Below, piece after piece: positions 13,396 through 21,319 of a DNA stretch of 24,005 nucleotides (position 1 is its first letter; the number at the start of each line of letters is the position of its first letter). Both the position numbers and the translations under genes were made by a program. Source of the stretch: a virus. The stretch lies in IMG/VR virus record IMGVR_UViG_3300009506_000187, positions 1 to 24,005 of that record; one strand, 5' to 3'. The notes under the pieces are model-generated. The model saw nothing but the letters and a program-made list of their open reading frames with translations, ran no database searches and had not been told where the DNA came from.

Positions 13396-14904
13396 ATGTT
13401 TCGATATATTTCGAATTTGATATTGGCTTGCGCGTACGCGCTGGTTTTTTCTTGCTGTGCGGTTTACGACCCCGGCGATGTTGATCCCATTGGCACCAAC
13501 GAAAGCGTAAAATCACGTCTAGTGCTCGACACAATCGATTTTGCGGGGCATGAATGGATCGTGAAAAGCGGTTATTGCTCGGTCGGTAATACTGCGGGTC
13601 CCGGACCAAATTATTGGTGTGGGGACGAAGAAGATTTGTGGGTGGATGCATACGATCGCCTTCATATGAAAATGAACTATAAATCGGCGCTTAGCCATTA
13701 CGGGGCGGTTTCAATCAAGACACCTGTAAGCGGCTGCGGTTTTTATCGGTATTCTGTGACTGACGGACCGAACGGATCACCCGACTCATTTGATCCCAAT
13801 GTGGTACTCGGTTTGTTTACTTACGACGATGCTCCCACATATGACAACTACGAAATCGATATAGAAATCTCTGATTGGGGCGACTTAACACCCGACGTGA
13901 ATTTGTATTACGTTACATGGGAAGACAGTAGCTCAACAGCCGATAGCACGCTCGAAACGTTTGGTGATGGGGTAATAGACCACTCGTTCACGTGGCTACC
14001 ATCTTCGATCGTATTTAATTCGACCAAAGACAGCGTTTACATGTATGACGGGGTACGCACAGGATCGGAAGTTTACCCATGCCCAACCACACCGATATAT
14101 GCACGAATCAACTTTTGGTTAGTAGACGGTGATGACCCGGCGTCTTGGCAAGAGGTGGTAATTGACGATTTCGAATTCATCCCGCTTGTGATTCTCAATC
14201 AACCAACCGGTCTTTCGGCAACAGCAACGTCTAGCTCAAGCATCGATCTTTCATGGAATGATACGTCAAGCGGCGAGTACGGCTACCAAATCGAGCGGAA
14301 AGAATCCGGTGGATCGTATAGCATTGTAACAACTACCGATCCGGAAGCAACTTCGTATACTGACGAAAACTTGAGCGCAGGTACAACTTACATTTACCGA
14401 ATTGCTGCAGTGAATGACGGAGACGAATACAGCGATTATTCAAGTGAAGCGCAAGACACGACCGATAGTGAACCGGATGCGGGTGTCGACGGTGGAAGCG
14501 AAGGGCCGGGATTGTCGGCGATTACGTTCTCGTTTGTGGGATGGAATGGCTACGTATCCGGCACAATATCTGATTTACCGGAAGGTAGTTTTCACGCGCG
14601 GTCTTGGGTGCAAACGAATATGATGTATCGCGAAGGAAAAGATTTGACAGTTGATTCGAGCAACAATTCATTCTATGCGACACATGGTTTATGGGGAGAC
14701 CCGGGAGTAACTACGTGCATTTGGGTGAGTCTCCATTACGCTTCGACCGACGTTTACGGAACAGGCGACGGTGTTTCAATGGACAAAGAGGATTGGCCAG
14801 ACGAAGCGGAACCGGATTATGTGTGGTCGTGTTCTTTGGATACTTCAACGACAGGGACGTGTGAACCCTACACGGGTGTCGAAGAAGTTTGTGGCTACAA
14901 CTAA
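13396..14904 (+). CDS. Putative lipoprotein with GH16-like and fibronectin type III domains
   Basis: 502 residues from the ATG at 13396, which has a strong AAAGGAGGGGG site and gives a signal peptide. An in-frame ATG at 13345 overlaps the previous stop but would bury the signal. The N terminus MFRYISNLILACAYALVFSC fits a lipobox (V-F-S-C20). Residues about 40-262 resemble GH16/concanavalin-like glucanases: FAGHEWIV, GPGPNYW, LWVDAYDRLHMKM, DPNVVLGLF, and the catalytic motif E-I-D-I-E (E153, D155, E157) intact. Residues about 267-355 are a fibronectin type III domain (PTGLSATATSSSSIDLSW). A DAGVDGG linker follows, then a Cys-rich C-terminal domain (about 125 residues). It is probably exported and anchored to a host membrane, acting on or binding a glycan. 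It does not look like a virion protein. The operon ends here at a terminator. Confidence 0.75.
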   Translation: MFRYISNLILACAYALVFSCCAVYDPGDVDPIGTNESVKSRLVLDTIDFAGHEWIVKSGYCSVGNTAGPGPNYWCGDEEDLWVDAYDRLHMKMNYKSALSHYGAVSIKTPVSGCGFYRYSVTDGPNGSPDSFDPNVVLGLFTYDDAPTYDNYEIDIEISDWGDLTPDVNLYYVTWEDSSSTADSTLETFGDGVIDHSFTWLPSSIVFNSTKDSVYMYDGVRTGSEVYPCPTTPIYARINFWLVDGDDPASWQEVVIDDFEFIPLVILNQPTGLSATATSSSSIDLSWNDTSSGEYGYQIERKESGGSYSIVTTTDPEATSYTDENLSAGTTYIYRIAAVNDGDEYSDYSSEAQDTTDSEPDAGVDGGSEGPGLSAITFSFVGWNGYVSGTISDLPEGSFHARSWVQTNMMYREGKDLTVDSSNNSFYATHGLWGDPGVTTCIWVSLHYASTDVYGTGDGVSMDKEDWPDEAEPDYVWSCSLDTSTTGTCEPYTGVEEVCGYN

Positions 14905-14920
14905 CGAAACCGTGCAAAAA

Positions 14921-14940
14921 GGTGCCCCAATAGGGGCACC
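14921..14940 (+). terminator. Intrinsic terminator after the lipoprotein gene
   Basis: GGTGCCCC and GGGGCACC form a perfect 8-bp GC-rich stem with an AATA loop. AAAAA precedes it and GTGTGCTTTAATT follows. The T-run is interrupted, but stem strength and position (17 bases after a stop codon) make termination likely. Confidence 0.75.
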
Positions 14941-14969
14941 GTGTGCTTTAATTAGAACAAAGAGGTAAT

Positions 14970-15044
14970 ATGCTAGCGGTTGTTCTTTCGGGTGGTGGCG
15001 CAAGCGGCATTACGTGGGATGAGGTGGTAAACTACCATAGATGA
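14970..15044 (+). CDS. 24-residue leader-type ORF coupled to the next gene
   Basis: The ATG at 14970 follows AAGAGGT. The peptide (MLAVVLSGGG then ASGITWDEVVNYHR) ends with TGA at 15042-15044, overlapping the next ATG (ATGA). This first start after the terminator may serve to couple translation of the following gene, whose own Shine-Dalgarno (GAGG) is 16 bases away behind a small hairpin. It could also be a fortuitous ORF. No known peptide is recognised. Confidence 0.4.
   Translation: MLAVVLSGGGASGITWDEVVNYHR
15025..15037 (+). other. Mini-hairpin between ribosome binding site and start
   Basis: TGGTA-AAC-TACCA folds just after GAGG (15021-15024) and before the ATG at 15041. Folding would shorten the long Shine-Dalgarno to start distance, so it may tune initiation of the 92-residue protein. 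Confidence 0.3.
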
Positions 15045-15319
15045 ACAACTACTCCGAAGTCGTAAACCTCGCAATCGGTGATATCAACGGGGCGAACGAC
15101 GAATTTGGTACACCGACGGATTACGTGTCCGGCACTCTCCGCGCGATCGTAAATGGTGCGATTTATGATGTCAGCGACGACCAATTCGGTTTGACTGAAT
15201 TGACAAGCAATACGTTTCGGCTCAATACTGCCCCCAAAACCGGATTTATTTTGCAAGTGCGCTACCGTGAAATTCCGGTTGTTGGTAGTCCATATGATCC
15301 GGACGGTGTGCTACCATAA
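15041..15319 (+). CDS. Small hypothetical structural protein (92 aa)
   Basis: It starts at the ATGA overlap with the leader ORF. It is compact and beta-rich (LRAIVNGAIYDVSDDQFGLTEL, then TAPKTGFILQVRYREIP), similar in style to small phage domains that present a single beta sandwich. It has no signal peptide or membrane segment. It is the first full gene after the terminator and precedes the connector gene, so a neck or virion role is plausible but unproven. Confidence 0.65.
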   Translation: MNNYSEVVNLAIGDINGANDEFGTPTDYVSGTLRAIVNGAIYDVSDDQFGLTELTSNTFRLNTAPKTGFILQVRYREIPVVGSPYDPDGVLP

Positions 15320-15334
15320 AAAGAGGTTTAAGCT

Positions 15335-16417
15335 ATGCCTTCTATTCCGCGCGGACAAGAAAACACCTCGAATAACATAAATTGGTTCACGTCAATCAAC
15401 AACGTGAAAGTCGATATGTTTCTGGTAGAATTCCAGATATTCTATATCGGCGGCGGCCTCCCGGGAACACAGGTGTTCCCCGCGACCGGTTGGGAAGATG
15501 TGACAAGCGCGCCCGGGCGTTTCGCCGAAGGTTCCTACTATGCGTACGACAATACTTTAGGTCAAGGGTGGACACCTGACGTAACCGCCGATGTAGGTCA
15601 ATACCGGATTTATTGGCGGTGGAAATACCTCTCAACCTCTTCTTACCAAACCGACAGCGAAGACTTTACCGTTGAAGTGGAGTCGACCGGTTCCCCCGGA
15701 ACCGAAACAATGTACTGTTCGGTACAAGACATGCGCGACGAGGGCGTACCGGATAGCGGTTACGGGGCGGTGACCGACGCGCGTTTGACCACACTTATTC
15801 AACGAGCATCACGATTAATCGACATGTATACCGGACGATGGTTCGAGCCGCGTACAATGACGTTTTCTCTCGATGCGCAAAACGCAATGACGCTCTTTAT
15901 TGAGCAACCGATAATTAGTATTTCTTCGGTTTCGATCGATGGGATCGCGTTGGTAGCCGATGACTACAAGGTATACAACCGCCACATCACCCAAAACTTG
16001 ATTCATCCGGATGACCGAGAGAATCCAAAAATAGAGATCGCCCAACCTCTCGAAAGTACATATCTATTCAAGCTTGGCCTAACGTGGTTTCCACGTGGTC
16101 AGCAAAACATAGACGTAGCGGGGGTGTTCGGTTATACCGATTACGATGGTTCGGCGGAAGGGGCGACACCTCTCGCAATTCAAGAAGCGTGCAAAAAGAT
16201 GGTTTTGCGCGATCTTCCCGTGAAATACGGCGCCGATCCGTCTAGCGATGAAAAAGCGTGGTGGCGCATGGTTCGTCAGCGCACGCGAGATCAATCTATT
16301 GATTTTTCAGATCCTTCTAAAATGGGTCACCAAGGTGTTGGTGTGTATACCGGCGACCCCGAAATCGACAATATTCTTCGTCGCTACACTCGCCCCCCTA
16401 GAATTCGGGTGGTGTAA
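15335..16417 (+). CDS. Head-tail connector (gp6/YqbG-like) with N-terminal Ig-like domain
   Basis: 360 residues, with AAAGAGG upstream. Residues about 15-115 are an Ig-like beta domain (VDMFLVEFQIFYI, GRFAEGSYYA, GQYRIYWRWKY). From residue 126 (MYCSVQDMRDEGVP) the protein looks like a gp6-type adaptor: TDARLTTLIQRASRLIDMYTGRWFEPRTM is the characteristic first helix and turn, followed by IISISSVSIDG and a long helical C-terminal part (IQEACKKMVLRDLP). This family forms the ring under the portal. A plain adaptor is about 100-200 residues, so the length comes from the extra domain. The stop overlaps the next start (TAATG). Confidence 0.75.
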   Translation: MPSIPRGQENTSNNINWFTSINNVKVDMFLVEFQIFYIGGGLPGTQVFPATGWEDVTSAPGRFAEGSYYAYDNTLGQGWTPDVTADVGQYRIYWRWKYLSTSSYQTDSEDFTVEVESTGSPGTETMYCSVQDMRDEGVPDSGYGAVTDARLTTLIQRASRLIDMYTGRWFEPRTMTFSLDAQNAMTLFIEQPIISISSVSIDGIALVADDYKVYNRHITQNLIHPDDRENPKIEIAQPLESTYLFKLGLTWFPRGQQNIDVAGVFGYTDYDGSAEGATPLAIQEACKKMVLRDLPVKYGADPSSDEKAWWRMVRQRTRDQSIDFSDPSKMGHQGVGVYTGDPEIDNILRRYTRPPRIRVV

Positions 16418-16929
16418 TGGCGCGCGGTAGACTCATCTTTCCTTTTCTAGTGGACATCGCACAGGTGGACACGGTCGCGACCGCTGCGGTCACTGACGGT
16501 GGGTATGACGATGTCTTTCGCGAGCCGATCATGGTCCCCCCGGGAAGCGGTTCGGGGCGGGGAACAATCAGCCGGGAAGAGGTTACATATACTTACAAAT
16601 GCCAAATCGAACCGGATACGTTCGAGGCGTTGGATATGATGATTTCAGGTAAGTCACCGAATTCTGAAATCACGATTGTGATGCACTACAAGGACCTAGA
16701 GATTGGCGGTTTGCTTGATACCGACGGTAAGCCCCTGCTACGTACCGGCGATCGTATGGTTCAAATCAAGAAGTTTCCTACCAGTGAGGTTATTGAAGTT
16801 ATTCCAGCTACACCGGGGTTGTACGTTGTACAGGTACGATCGGGTGGGTTTGGGTTGTCGAGTTTGCAGCGAAATCTTTTGTTTGTTACATTCGAAGAAC
16901 GCGAACTTTCAACTCGGACGGCCGGATGA
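16417..16929 (+). CDS. Head closure/head-tail joining protein candidate
   Basis: 170 residues, overlapping both neighbours by 1 and 4 bases, so expression is tightly coupled. Beta-rich segments (YTYKCQIEPDTFEALDMMISG, SEITIVMHYKDLEI, GDRMVQIKKFPTSE, GLYVVQVRSGGFG) fit the small beta-barrel stopper proteins found between gp6-type adaptor and tail-completion genes. The N-terminal 30 residues (MARGRLIFPFLVDIAQVD) have no signal-peptide character. Family membership is inferred from gene order and secondary-structure style. Confidence 0.6.
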   Translation: MARGRLIFPFLVDIAQVDTVATAAVTDGGYDDVFREPIMVPPGSGSGRGTISREEVTYTYKCQIEPDTFEALDMMISGKSPNSEITIVMHYKDLEIGGLLDTDGKPLLRTGDRMVQIKKFPTSEVIEVIPATPGLYVVQVRSGGFGLSSLQRNLLFVTFEERELSTRTAG

Positions 16930-17573
16930 CAATTCAAGTAAAACAATGGGGCGATTGGGTACGAGCTCGGCAAGCTATAAGCATCCCGGCGCAACATAGG
17001 CTCGAGCGAGCGTGGAAGAAGTCGATCTTGAAAGAGGCTCATTATTGGCGCAAGGCACTCGTACAAGGCATGACTAAACAAGCGCCCGGCGGGCAAAGGT
17101 TCCAAAAGTTATCCCCCCTCACTCGCGCGAAGCGGCGCGCACAAGGTTTCGCGGGGCGCAAAGCGTTGATAAGAACCGGAACGATGAGGCGTAGTATCGT
17201 TGTAAGCCAACGCGGCGGAACCGTATTCGTTGGAATTTTACGCGGGACTAAAACACGCGACGGAAAAGATCTCGTCAATATCGCACGAGTGCACGAAGAG
17301 GGGCGAATCGTTGTGATTCGCGTCACTGAAAAGATGCGTAGGTATTTTTACGCCATGATGCGCAAAGGTGGGTTGAACGCAACGTCTCGCGGGGGTAAGC
17401 GGCGAAAGACCGGAGGCGGCCTTGCTCGCGGCGTATTGGTAATTAAAATACCGGCACGCCCGGTATTCCAACCGGTTTACGATCACATGTACCGAAACAA
17501 AGGTTCCCTCTCGAAACGTATGGCAAAGCGCATAAGCGTAGCCACTAAGGGGGAATTCGGTCTTGTGTGGTGA
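16926..17573 (+). CDS. Tail completion protein (virion morphogenesis / HK97 gp10-like)
   Basis: 215 residues, starting at an ATGA overlap. It is very basic, with an N-terminal helix (RLERAWKKSILKEAHYWRKA), then the family-like stretch KLSPLTRAKRRAQGF...GRKALIRTGTMRRSIVV and RVHEEG, and a C-terminal PARPVFQPVYDH. These features match the phage virion-morphogenesis/gp10 type of tail completion protein, which joins the tail to the head. Position directly after the closure protein supports this. The family is usually about 110-200 residues, so a basic Gly/Arg/Lys insert near 150-175 (SRGGKRRKTGGG) makes this a long member. Confidence 0.75.
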   Translation: MTIQVKQWGDWVRARQAISIPAQHRLERAWKKSILKEAHYWRKALVQGMTKQAPGGQRFQKLSPLTRAKRRAQGFAGRKALIRTGTMRRSIVVSQRGGTVFVGILRGTKTRDGKDLVNIARVHEEGRIVVIRVTEKMRRYFYAMMRKGGLNATSRGGKRRKTGGGLARGVLVIKIPARPVFQPVYDHMYRNKGSLSKRMAKRISVATKGEFGLVW

Positions 17574-17576
17574 TCG

Positions 17577-17585
17577 TGTTATACT
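17577..17585 (+). promoter_or_regulatory. Candidate extended -10 promoter for a leaderless transcript
   Basis: TGTTATACT matches the extended -10 pattern TGnTATAnT. It lies 6 bases before the ATG at 17592, which has no Shine-Dalgarno, so transcription would begin at or just before the start codon. No -35 hexamer is evident at 16-18 bases. The position immediately after a stop codon, in a gap of only 18 bases, also supports it, but it could be chance. Confidence 0.35.
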
Positions 17586-17591
17586 AGACTA

Positions 17592-18626
17592 ATGGCCGTT
17601 CCAACTATTTCGACAATTTCTCCGAATACGGTGCATACCGGTGGGAAATCCCTAATTGAAATCATTGGAACGAACTTCAAAGTTCCAACGCTTCCACCTC
17701 CCGCGAACGAACCATATACAACAGCCGATCCAACTGTCGAAGTGTTATTTGACACAATCGCGTCGGAACAAGTTTCAGTTGTTTCAGCTACACGATTATT
17801 CGCGCTTGTACCGCGCTCCCCCGTTGAAATAAGTCAAGCTACGAATTATGGGGAGGGGTCGGTCGATGTAACGATCCGTAATCTTGACGACAACGGCGAT
17901 CCGATTCCCGGGGAAGAGGTGGTAGAAACGGATGGTCTGACATACTCACGTGTACAGCTCGCAACCCAAAGCGATTTTCAGCGATTGATTCGTCAAATAG
18001 TAGATGAGTTTCGCTGTCAAATGATACCTAATGTGCAAATTACAGCACACACTGATTTTGATTCAGATCCAACCGATGCGGCAAATATCACGGATTTGGC
18101 CGAACTTCCGGGGATTGTACTCGTAGGACCTACATTAAGCGAGAACCGACTTTTCTCTCAAAATCAACCGGTAACCGAAGAAGCGGATACGCCGGGTGAG
18201 TATTTGCGGCGACGGGTTGGGTACACGGTAGACCTCGAATTCTCAATTGTGGGAGTTTCCAACCTTACCGCTGAATTGGTGAATTTGATGGCGGTGGTTA
18301 ATGGGTTTTTCGAAAAGAACAAATTCTTGACGTTGGCTCGCGATCCGTCCGATTCTTCGCTAGGATCGGTGAGTTATGAAATAGACTTTCTCGAAGATGG
18401 CGACTTAGCTGTGGGCGGTTCACCAAACGACTCGAACATTCGCGTGTTTTCTGGTAGATTTGTAATCAGAGGTTTTGATATGCAAGATCTGACCGGTTTT
18501 GCGAATGACCAGACAATCGGACGAACAGCAGCTACGGATGACGAAGGCGTACGGCTGTCTACTTATCAAATCGGCGATTCCTACCGAACGGGACCTAGCC
18601 CGCGGGGAAGCGGAGGGACACAATAA
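17592..18626 (+). CDS. Tail terminator candidate with N-terminal IPT/TIG domain
   Basis: 344 residues. The N-terminal 118 form an IPT/TIG Ig-like domain, recognised by PTISTISPNTVHTGGKSLIE then IGTNF, and VSATRLFALVPRSP. The rest begins with a helix (SDFQRLIRQIVDEFRC) and continues with beta/alpha segments (RRRVGYTVDLEFSIVGVSNL then AELVNLMAVVNGFFEKN). That is the size and style of tail-terminator proteins coded between tail completion and sheath. The ATG has no ribosome binding site, but the TIG domain begins right after it, supporting the start. A TIG domain fused to a neck protein is unusual. The tail-terminator name is an inference from gene order. Confidence 0.6.
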   Translation: MAVPTISTISPNTVHTGGKSLIEIIGTNFKVPTLPPPANEPYTTADPTVEVLFDTIASEQVSVVSATRLFALVPRSPVEISQATNYGEGSVDVTIRNLDDNGDPIPGEEVVETDGLTYSRVQLATQSDFQRLIRQIVDEFRCQMIPNVQITAHTDFDSDPTDAANITDLAELPGIVLVGPTLSENRLFSQNQPVTEEADTPGEYLRRRVGYTVDLEFSIVGVSNLTAELVNLMAVVNGFFEKNKFLTLARDPSDSSLGSVSYEIDFLEDGDLAVGGSPNDSNIRVFSGRFVIRGFDMQDLTGFANDQTIGRTAATDDEGVRLSTYQIGDSYRTGPSPRGSGGTQ

Positions 18627-19040
18627 ATGCATAACGTGGTAAGCATCAAAAATAATACAGCTCGCTCTATTGCGATTGTTTTGGATCATCCAGCTTTCAG
18701 AAAACGGAAGTATGGCTTTACGCTTCGATCCGATCAACACGTAACAGAGAGTCGCGGCGGTGGGCGAAGCTTTCGGATAGTGCGGAAGGCCATTCCGGGA
18801 TCAATTACATTACCGGCGCACGGTTTACTGAAAGACTTGCATCCCGCAATTCGTGGGTGTGCACAGGTGCGCACGCTTGAGAAACAGGGTAGAATCACAG
18901 TACGGACCGAAAGTGTTGAATCTCAACCAAGCGAAAACGTTGAACCTCAACCGAAACCGGCTCCGGCGCGCACGCGACGCTCGCGCGTTGTTGCGGAACC
19001 CGAACCCGAACAACCCCAAGAAAACACTACTGAGGAGTAA
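18627..19040 (+). CDS. Small protein of unknown function before the tail sheath
   Basis: 137 residues, starting directly after the previous stop (TAAATG), with GGAGGGA about 10 bases before. The N-terminal 90 residues are basic and beta-rich (VVSIKNNTARSIAIVLDHPA then RSFRIVRKAIPGSITLPA). The C-terminal 45 are a Pro/Glu/Arg-rich disordered tail (PQPKPAPARTRRSR then EPEPEQPQE). Small proteins with such tails often sit between terminator and sheath genes in contractile phages, but I do not recognise a family. Confidence 0.7.
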   Translation: MHNVVSIKNNTARSIAIVLDHPAFRKRKYGFTLRSDQHVTESRGGGRSFRIVRKAIPGSITLPAHGLLKDLHPAIRGCAQVRTLEKQGRITVRTESVESQPSENVEPQPKPAPARTRRSRVVAEPEPEQPQENTTEE

Positions 19041-19045
19041 GATCA

Positions 19046-21304
19046 ATGTCGGCTGAATTGCTAGCATCAAAAATCGTCGTACAGGAAAGTGAACCAACTA
19101 TCCGTACGATTACCGGTGTAGCTACCGCAACCGCTGCGTCCGTTGGAATTACCGAAAAAGGTCCGGTTGGAACCCCCACACTGTGTACTTCGTTTGCACA
19201 ATGGCGGAAGATATTCGGAGGCGATATCGCCGACGGAATGGCGTGTCAAGCGGTGCGCGGTTTCTTCGAAAACGGTGGTCAGGTTCTATGGTTCACGCGT
19301 ACCATGCACTATACCGATATTTCGTTGCCGAACTCGGCGACCGGAGTAGCGGCAACTCTCAATCTCAATACCGCGACGGCGGCCGCAACGCCCGGCGTTG
19401 TTACCGGTACCATCGCTGAACCGTTTGAGCTTTCTCCCGGCGACACACTCGATATAGATGTCGACGGTGGCGGCGCGGCTACGGCAACTTTCGACGCGGC
19501 GCGTGCATCTCTTACCGCAGGTAACTCCCCGACGTACGCACTCTCAGACGGTCAAACACTAATCGTTGAGATTGACGGTGGGTCGGCTCAAACGATTACG
19601 TTCCTCACGGCTGAATTCGCAAATATCGCGGCGGCAACAGCGGAAGAGGTCATAGCAGTAATCAACGCGAAGATGACCGGCGGTTACGCAGATCTTGACG
19701 GCGGCGATCCGCGAATCAACAGTGACGTACAAGGCACTGATTCGCATGTTCAAGTGACCGGCGGGACCGCTAACGCGGCACTTGGTTTCTCGACGACGAT
19801 TGTTGACGGAACCGGCGATGTCGCCGATATAAGCTTGGTGACCGTTGCGGAGATCAAGACTGTCGTCGAAAACGATGTAGCCAATACAATCGTTAGTAGC
19901 GTAAGCGGTCTTGTTCGAATCACGGCTGACGGTGTGGCTCCCGGTCCGTCGAGCACGATTCAAGTACAAGCATCCTCAACGATGGATGGAAAAATCGGCG
20001 TCGATAACGCGGTTCACTCGGGAAGTGATGGCGCGGCCGCAGCTACGTTGACGGTAAATGGAAAATACCTTGGAACCTACGGCAACAACATCACGATTCT
20101 GATTTCCGATGCGACATCGGGCGACGCGGAGCGCTTCAACCTTGTGGTGCTCGTCAGCGGCGTAATCGCGGAGCGATTCCCGAACCTCACGATGGATCCG
20201 GATGACGATAATTACGTCGAAACGGTGATCAACGATGCGGATAACGGTAGCACTTATATAAGCGTTACCGACCTCGACATCGATCCCACCGATGCCGCGG
20301 CCGCTCGCCCGGCAAATAGTCCCGGCGCGACTCCCGTAGCGTACGGACCACTAACCGGCGGTGACGATGGATTGACAAGCATTGACGACAACGATTTCAT
20401 CGGCGATTCGACCGGAAAGACCGGTATCCGATCGTTCGATACTACTCTCGATTTGAGAATCCTTTTCATCCCGGATCGTCCAACCGCGGCGGTTCATAAT
20501 GCGATGATTACGTATTGCGAAATCACACGCGATATGAGCATGTTCGCAATCATCGATCCCCCTTCGGGTTTGGACGCGGCCGGAATCATCACGTACGTAG
20601 ACACGACCGCGGGTCTTCAAGATCTTTCGGAGTTCGGCGCCATCTATTGGCCTCAAATCAAAGTGTTGAATCCAAACTCCGCTGTGTTCGGTAACGATGC
20701 ATCGATCACGGTACCGCCAAGCGGTCACATCGCCGGTATTTACGCGCGCACGGACGGCGCACGCGTGGGTGGTGTTTACGATCCTCCATCGAATGAAAAG
20801 GGACGGATCGCGGGTGCAATCGGCCTCGAAACCGACGAGGTAATCGAAGAGGCGCGCCGAGACTTGGTTTTCCCGAAGAGGATCAACCCCATCGCGAAAC
20901 TGTCGGGGCTACCCATCGCGATCGACGGAGCGCGCACGCTTAAGGGCGGCGGAAACTTCCCAAGCGTAAGCGAGCGAAGAGGCGTTATCTTTATCGAGCA
21001 ATCGATCAAGAACGGTCTCGAGTTCGCACGGAACAAGAACAACGACGAGAAGCTTCGCGCGACTGTGAGGCGTACCATTGTCACCTTTTTGCTAACGCAA
21101 ATGAAGGTTGACGCGTTTCGTTCGAAAAACCCCGCAACGGCGTTTTACGTAGACGTTTCGGAAGCGTTGAACCCACCGAGCGAAATTTTCGCGGGTAAAC
21201 TGAACGCACGAATTGGTTTGGCCACCCAAAAGCCGGCCGAATTCATCGTTCTTGATTTCTCGCAAGATACACGAGCTTTAGACGAAGAGCTAGCTAGCAC
21301 CTAA
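19046..21304 (+). CDS. Tail sheath protein
   Basis: 752 residues; GAGGAG before the ATG. The N terminus has the sheath hallmark IRTITGVATATAASVGITEK then GPVGTPTLCTSFAQW...FGG and AVRGFFENGGQVLWFTR. The C-terminal domain has ERRGVIFIEQSIKNGLEFAR, a basic helix (LRATVRRTIVTFLL), ATAFYVDVSEALNPP and the final IGLATQKPAEFIVLDFSQDT. Between them, LTGGDDGLTSIDDNDFIGD and RILFIPDR belong to the middle sheath domain. Residues about 100-330 are an insert with the phage domain form DGQTLIVEIDGGSAQTITF then IAAATAEEVIAVIN. Common sheaths are about 380-500 residues, so the insert explains the size. It contracts around the tube during injection. Confidence 0.92.
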   Translation: MSAELLASKIVVQESEPTIRTITGVATATAASVGITEKGPVGTPTLCTSFAQWRKIFGGDIADGMACQAVRGFFENGGQVLWFTRTMHYTDISLPNSATGVAATLNLNTATAAATPGVVTGTIAEPFELSPGDTLDIDVDGGGAATATFDAARASLTAGNSPTYALSDGQTLIVEIDGGSAQTITFLTAEFANIAAATAEEVIAVINAKMTGGYADLDGGDPRINSDVQGTDSHVQVTGGTANAALGFSTTIVDGTGDVADISLVTVAEIKTVVENDVANTIVSSVSGLVRITADGVAPGPSSTIQVQASSTMDGKIGVDNAVHSGSDGAAAATLTVNGKYLGTYGNNITILISDATSGDAERFNLVVLVSGVIAERFPNLTMDPDDDNYVETVINDADNGSTYISVTDLDIDPTDAAAARPANSPGATPVAYGPLTGGDDGLTSIDDNDFIGDSTGKTGIRSFDTTLDLRILFIPDRPTAAVHNAMITYCEITRDMSMFAIIDPPSGLDAAGIITYVDTTAGLQDLSEFGAIYWPQIKVLNPNSAVFGNDASITVPPSGHIAGIYARTDGARVGGVYDPPSNEKGRIAGAIGLETDEVIEEARRDLVFPKRINPIAKLSGLPIAIDGARTLKGGGNFPSVSERRGVIFIEQSIKNGLEFARNKNNDEKLRATVRRTIVTFLLTQMKVDAFRSKNPATAFYVDVSEALNPPSEIFAGKLNARIGLATQKPAEFIVLDFSQDTRALDEELAST

Positions 21305-21319
21305 CCGGAGGATTAATCA

